Origin: Hippasteria phrygiana
Lineage: Eukaryota; Echinodermata; Asteroidea; Valvatida; Goniasteridae
Assembly: GCA_037893225.1 (NCBI GenBank)
Contig: JAZGUH010000279.1
Span: 2,046,001-2,110,000, forward strand
Length of the DNA: 64,000 nt
Direction: 5' to 3'
Shown piece after piece: positions 62,421-64,000 of this stretch. The translations under genes and the position numbers were made by a program. Numbering within the stretch: the stretch's first letter is position 1; every line of letters begins with the position of its first letter. The notes under the pieces were generated by a model. It was not told the origin of the DNA and ran no database searches. It saw nothing but the letters and a program-made list of their open reading frames with translations.

Positions 62421-64000
62421 CTCCACAAGTTTTAACTCTAGGAAGCCGCCGATGATTGCAACATGTAGCGCCAGATCTAAGCTATCCATACATGTCAAAA
62501 TTACTGTATTTGGTTGATATTTCATGCAATTATGAATGAGTAAAGCAAGTCATACCCTAGGGAATTTGACAGGCATGGAGCAATAAATAGAAGGTAATAT
62601 GCACACAGATGTTGGCCGGAAAGAAAATAAACATTGCGAGGTTTGAATTTTCTCCACAAGTTTTAACTCTAGGCAGCCGCCGATGATTGCAACATGTAGC
62701 GCCAGATCTAAGCTATCCATACATGTCAAAATTACTGTATTTGGTTGATATTTCATGCAATTATGAATGAGTAAAGCAAGTCCATACCCCAGGGAATTTG
62801 ACAGGCATGGAGCAATAAATAGAAGGTAATATGCACACAGATGTTGGCCGGAAAGAAAATAAACATTGCGAGGTTTGAATTTTCTCCACAAGTTTTAACT
62901 CTAGGAAGCCGCCGATGATTGCAACATGTAGCGCCAGATCTAAGCTATCCATACATGTCAAAATTACTGTATTTGGTTGATATTTCATGCAATTATGAAT
63001 GAGTAAAGCAAGTCCATACCCCAGGGAATTTGACAGGCATGGAGCAATAAATAGACGGTAATATGCACACAGATGTTGGCCGGAAAGAAAATAAACATTG
63101 CGAGGTTTGAATTTTCTCTACAAGTTTTAACTCTAGGAAGCCGCCGATGATTGCAACATGTAGCGCCAGATCTAAGCTATCCATACATGTCAAAATTACT
63201 GTATTTGGTTGATATTTCATGCAATTATGAATGAATAAAGCAAGTCCATACCCCAGGGAATTTGACATGCATGGAGCAATAAATAGACGGTGACATGTAC
63301 ACAGATGTTGGCCGGAAAGAAAATAAACATTGCGAGGTTTGAATTTTCTCTACAAGTTTTAACTCTAGGAAGCCGCCGATGATTGCAACATGTAGCGCCA
63401 GATCTAAGCTATCCATACATGTCAAAATTACTGTATTTGGTTGATATTTCATGCAATTATGAATGAGTAAAGCAAGTCCATACCTCAGGGAATTTGACAG
63501 GCATGGAGCAATAAATAGAAGGTAATATGCACACAGATGTTGGCCGGAAAGAAAATAAACATTGCGAGGTTTGAATTTTCTCCACAAGTTTTAACTCTAG
63601 GCAGCCGCCGATGATTGCAACATGTAGCGCCAGATCTAAGCTATCCATACATGTCAAAATTACTGTATTTGGTTGATATTTCATGCAATTATGAATGAGT
63701 AAAGCAAGTCCATACCCCAGGGAATTTGACAGGCATGGAGCAATAAATAGAAGGTAATATGCACACAGATGTTGGCCGGAAAGAAAATAAACATTGCGAG
63801 GTTTGAATTTTCTCCACAAGTTTTAACTCTAGGAAGCCGCCGATGATTGCAACATGTAGCGCCAGATCTAAGCTATCCATACATGTCAAAATTACTGTAT
63901 TTGGTTGATATTTCATGCAATTATGAATGAGTAAAGCAAGTCCATACCCCAGGGAATTTGACATGCACGGAGCAATAAATAGACGGTAATATGTACACAG
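62421..64000. repeat. C-domain HOR unit C20 (partial, cut by the window end)
   Basis: Nearly seven monomers are visible before the window stops inside one. Private: 'tacctcaggg' near 63481, an A-like 'cctcag' state inside a C monomer, and 'gacatgcacgg' near 63960. Confidence 0.85.

Larger units (their letters stand above)
1..64000. repeat. 232-bp satellite DNA tandem array filling the whole window
   Basis: The motif 'ctccacaagttttaac' or a close variant recurs every 231-233 bp from base 1 to the end, always in the same orientation, giving about 276 monomers. The first monomer is 1-232 and has about 40% GC. Conserved landmarks in each copy, in order, are 'gccgccgatgattgcaac', 'agatctaag', 'atccatacatgtc', 'gatatttcatgcaatta', 'aagcaagtc', 'gggaatttgaca', 'ggagcaataaatag', 'ggccgg' and 'gaaaataaac'. 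Length changes have few sources: an extra A in 'caaaaattactg' or an extra G in 'ggggtag' gives 233 bp, loss of a C in 'gtcatacc' gives 231 bp, and one 11-bp deletion gives 221 bp. No stretch above 300 bp is free of the repeat. The organisation is that of a eukaryotic satellite. The family is not one I recognise, and chromosomal position cannot be told from sequence alone. Confidence 0.99.
30198..64000. repeat. C-family higher-order-repeat domain
   Basis: Monomers carry 'tgttggccggaaag', mostly 'ctgtatttgg' and 'aaacattgcgagg'. Units are delimited by a 231-bp monomer with 'gtcataccctaggg', whose palindrome starts at 30796, 32187, 33578, 34969, 36824, 37983, 41696, 45399, 46558, 47717, 49572, 51427, 52818, 54441, 56296, 56759, 58382, 58845, 60700 and 62555. 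Other ordered markers are 'ctctgggaagcc' followed by 'tatacatac', 'gaataaagc', 'gacggtgacatg' and 'ctctacaag'. Two A islands interrupt the domain. Confidence 0.9.

Noticed and set aside
1..64000. CRISPR array or other prokaryotic repeat system
   Set aside because: Repeats are 232 bp and contiguous, with no unique spacers, no leader and no associated genes.
1..64000. An undescribed protein or RNA system hidden in the array
   Set aside because: I checked the window for non-repeat sequence and found none. The only unexplained structure is the satellite organisation reported above.

Overview
This window is one uninterrupted tandem array of a satellite DNA. From base 1 to base 64000 it consists of about 276 head-to-tail copies of a monomer of about 232 bp (about 40% GC, counted in the first monomer). 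All copies have the same orientation, and I see no unique sequence, gene, RNA gene, transposon or spacer anywhere. A long, single-orientation, multimeric array of this kind is typical of eukaryotic heterochromatin (centromeric, pericentromeric or subtelomeric). I do not recognise the monomer and cannot name the species or even decide between plant and animal. Short open frames exist on the minus strand, but each reads through the same 232-bp unit in successive frames (232 = 1 mod 3), so I treat them as non-coding.

Two monomer families are present. Family A carries 'tggtggccgg' and usually 'ctgcatt' or 'ctgaatt'. Family C carries 'tgttggccggaaag' and usually 'ctgtatttgg'. Layout: 1-4648 is a mosaic of divergent A monomers. 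4649-28570 is an A higher-order-repeat (HOR) domain of 103 monomers in ten units of 15, 9, 13, 7, 11, 7, 6, 10, 9 and 16 monomers, each opened by a marker monomer containing 'gatgaataag'. 28571-30197 is a short mosaic that again contains the divergent monomer types of the left edge. From 30198 to the end is the C domain, divided into 20 units (the last cut by the window) by a 231-bp marker monomer containing the palindrome 'ccctaggg'. Its units hold 6, 6, 6, 8, 5, 16, 16, 5, 5, 8, 8, 6, 7, 8, 2, 7, 2, 8 and 8 monomers. The two 16-monomer units contain A-family islands (about 38.3-40.1 kb and 42.0-45.1 kb).

The interest lies in the recombination history. Units differ from one another by gain or loss of whole monomers, several neighbouring units are near-exact duplicates tagged by private single-base variants, and some monomers are chimeras that record crossover points. 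The second monomer of every A unit is, where I compared it base by base (4881-5112), one base different from the second monomer of the C units. This suggests the C domain was amplified from a monomer already inside the A HOR, or the reverse. I found no evidence of a new protein-based or RNA-based system.
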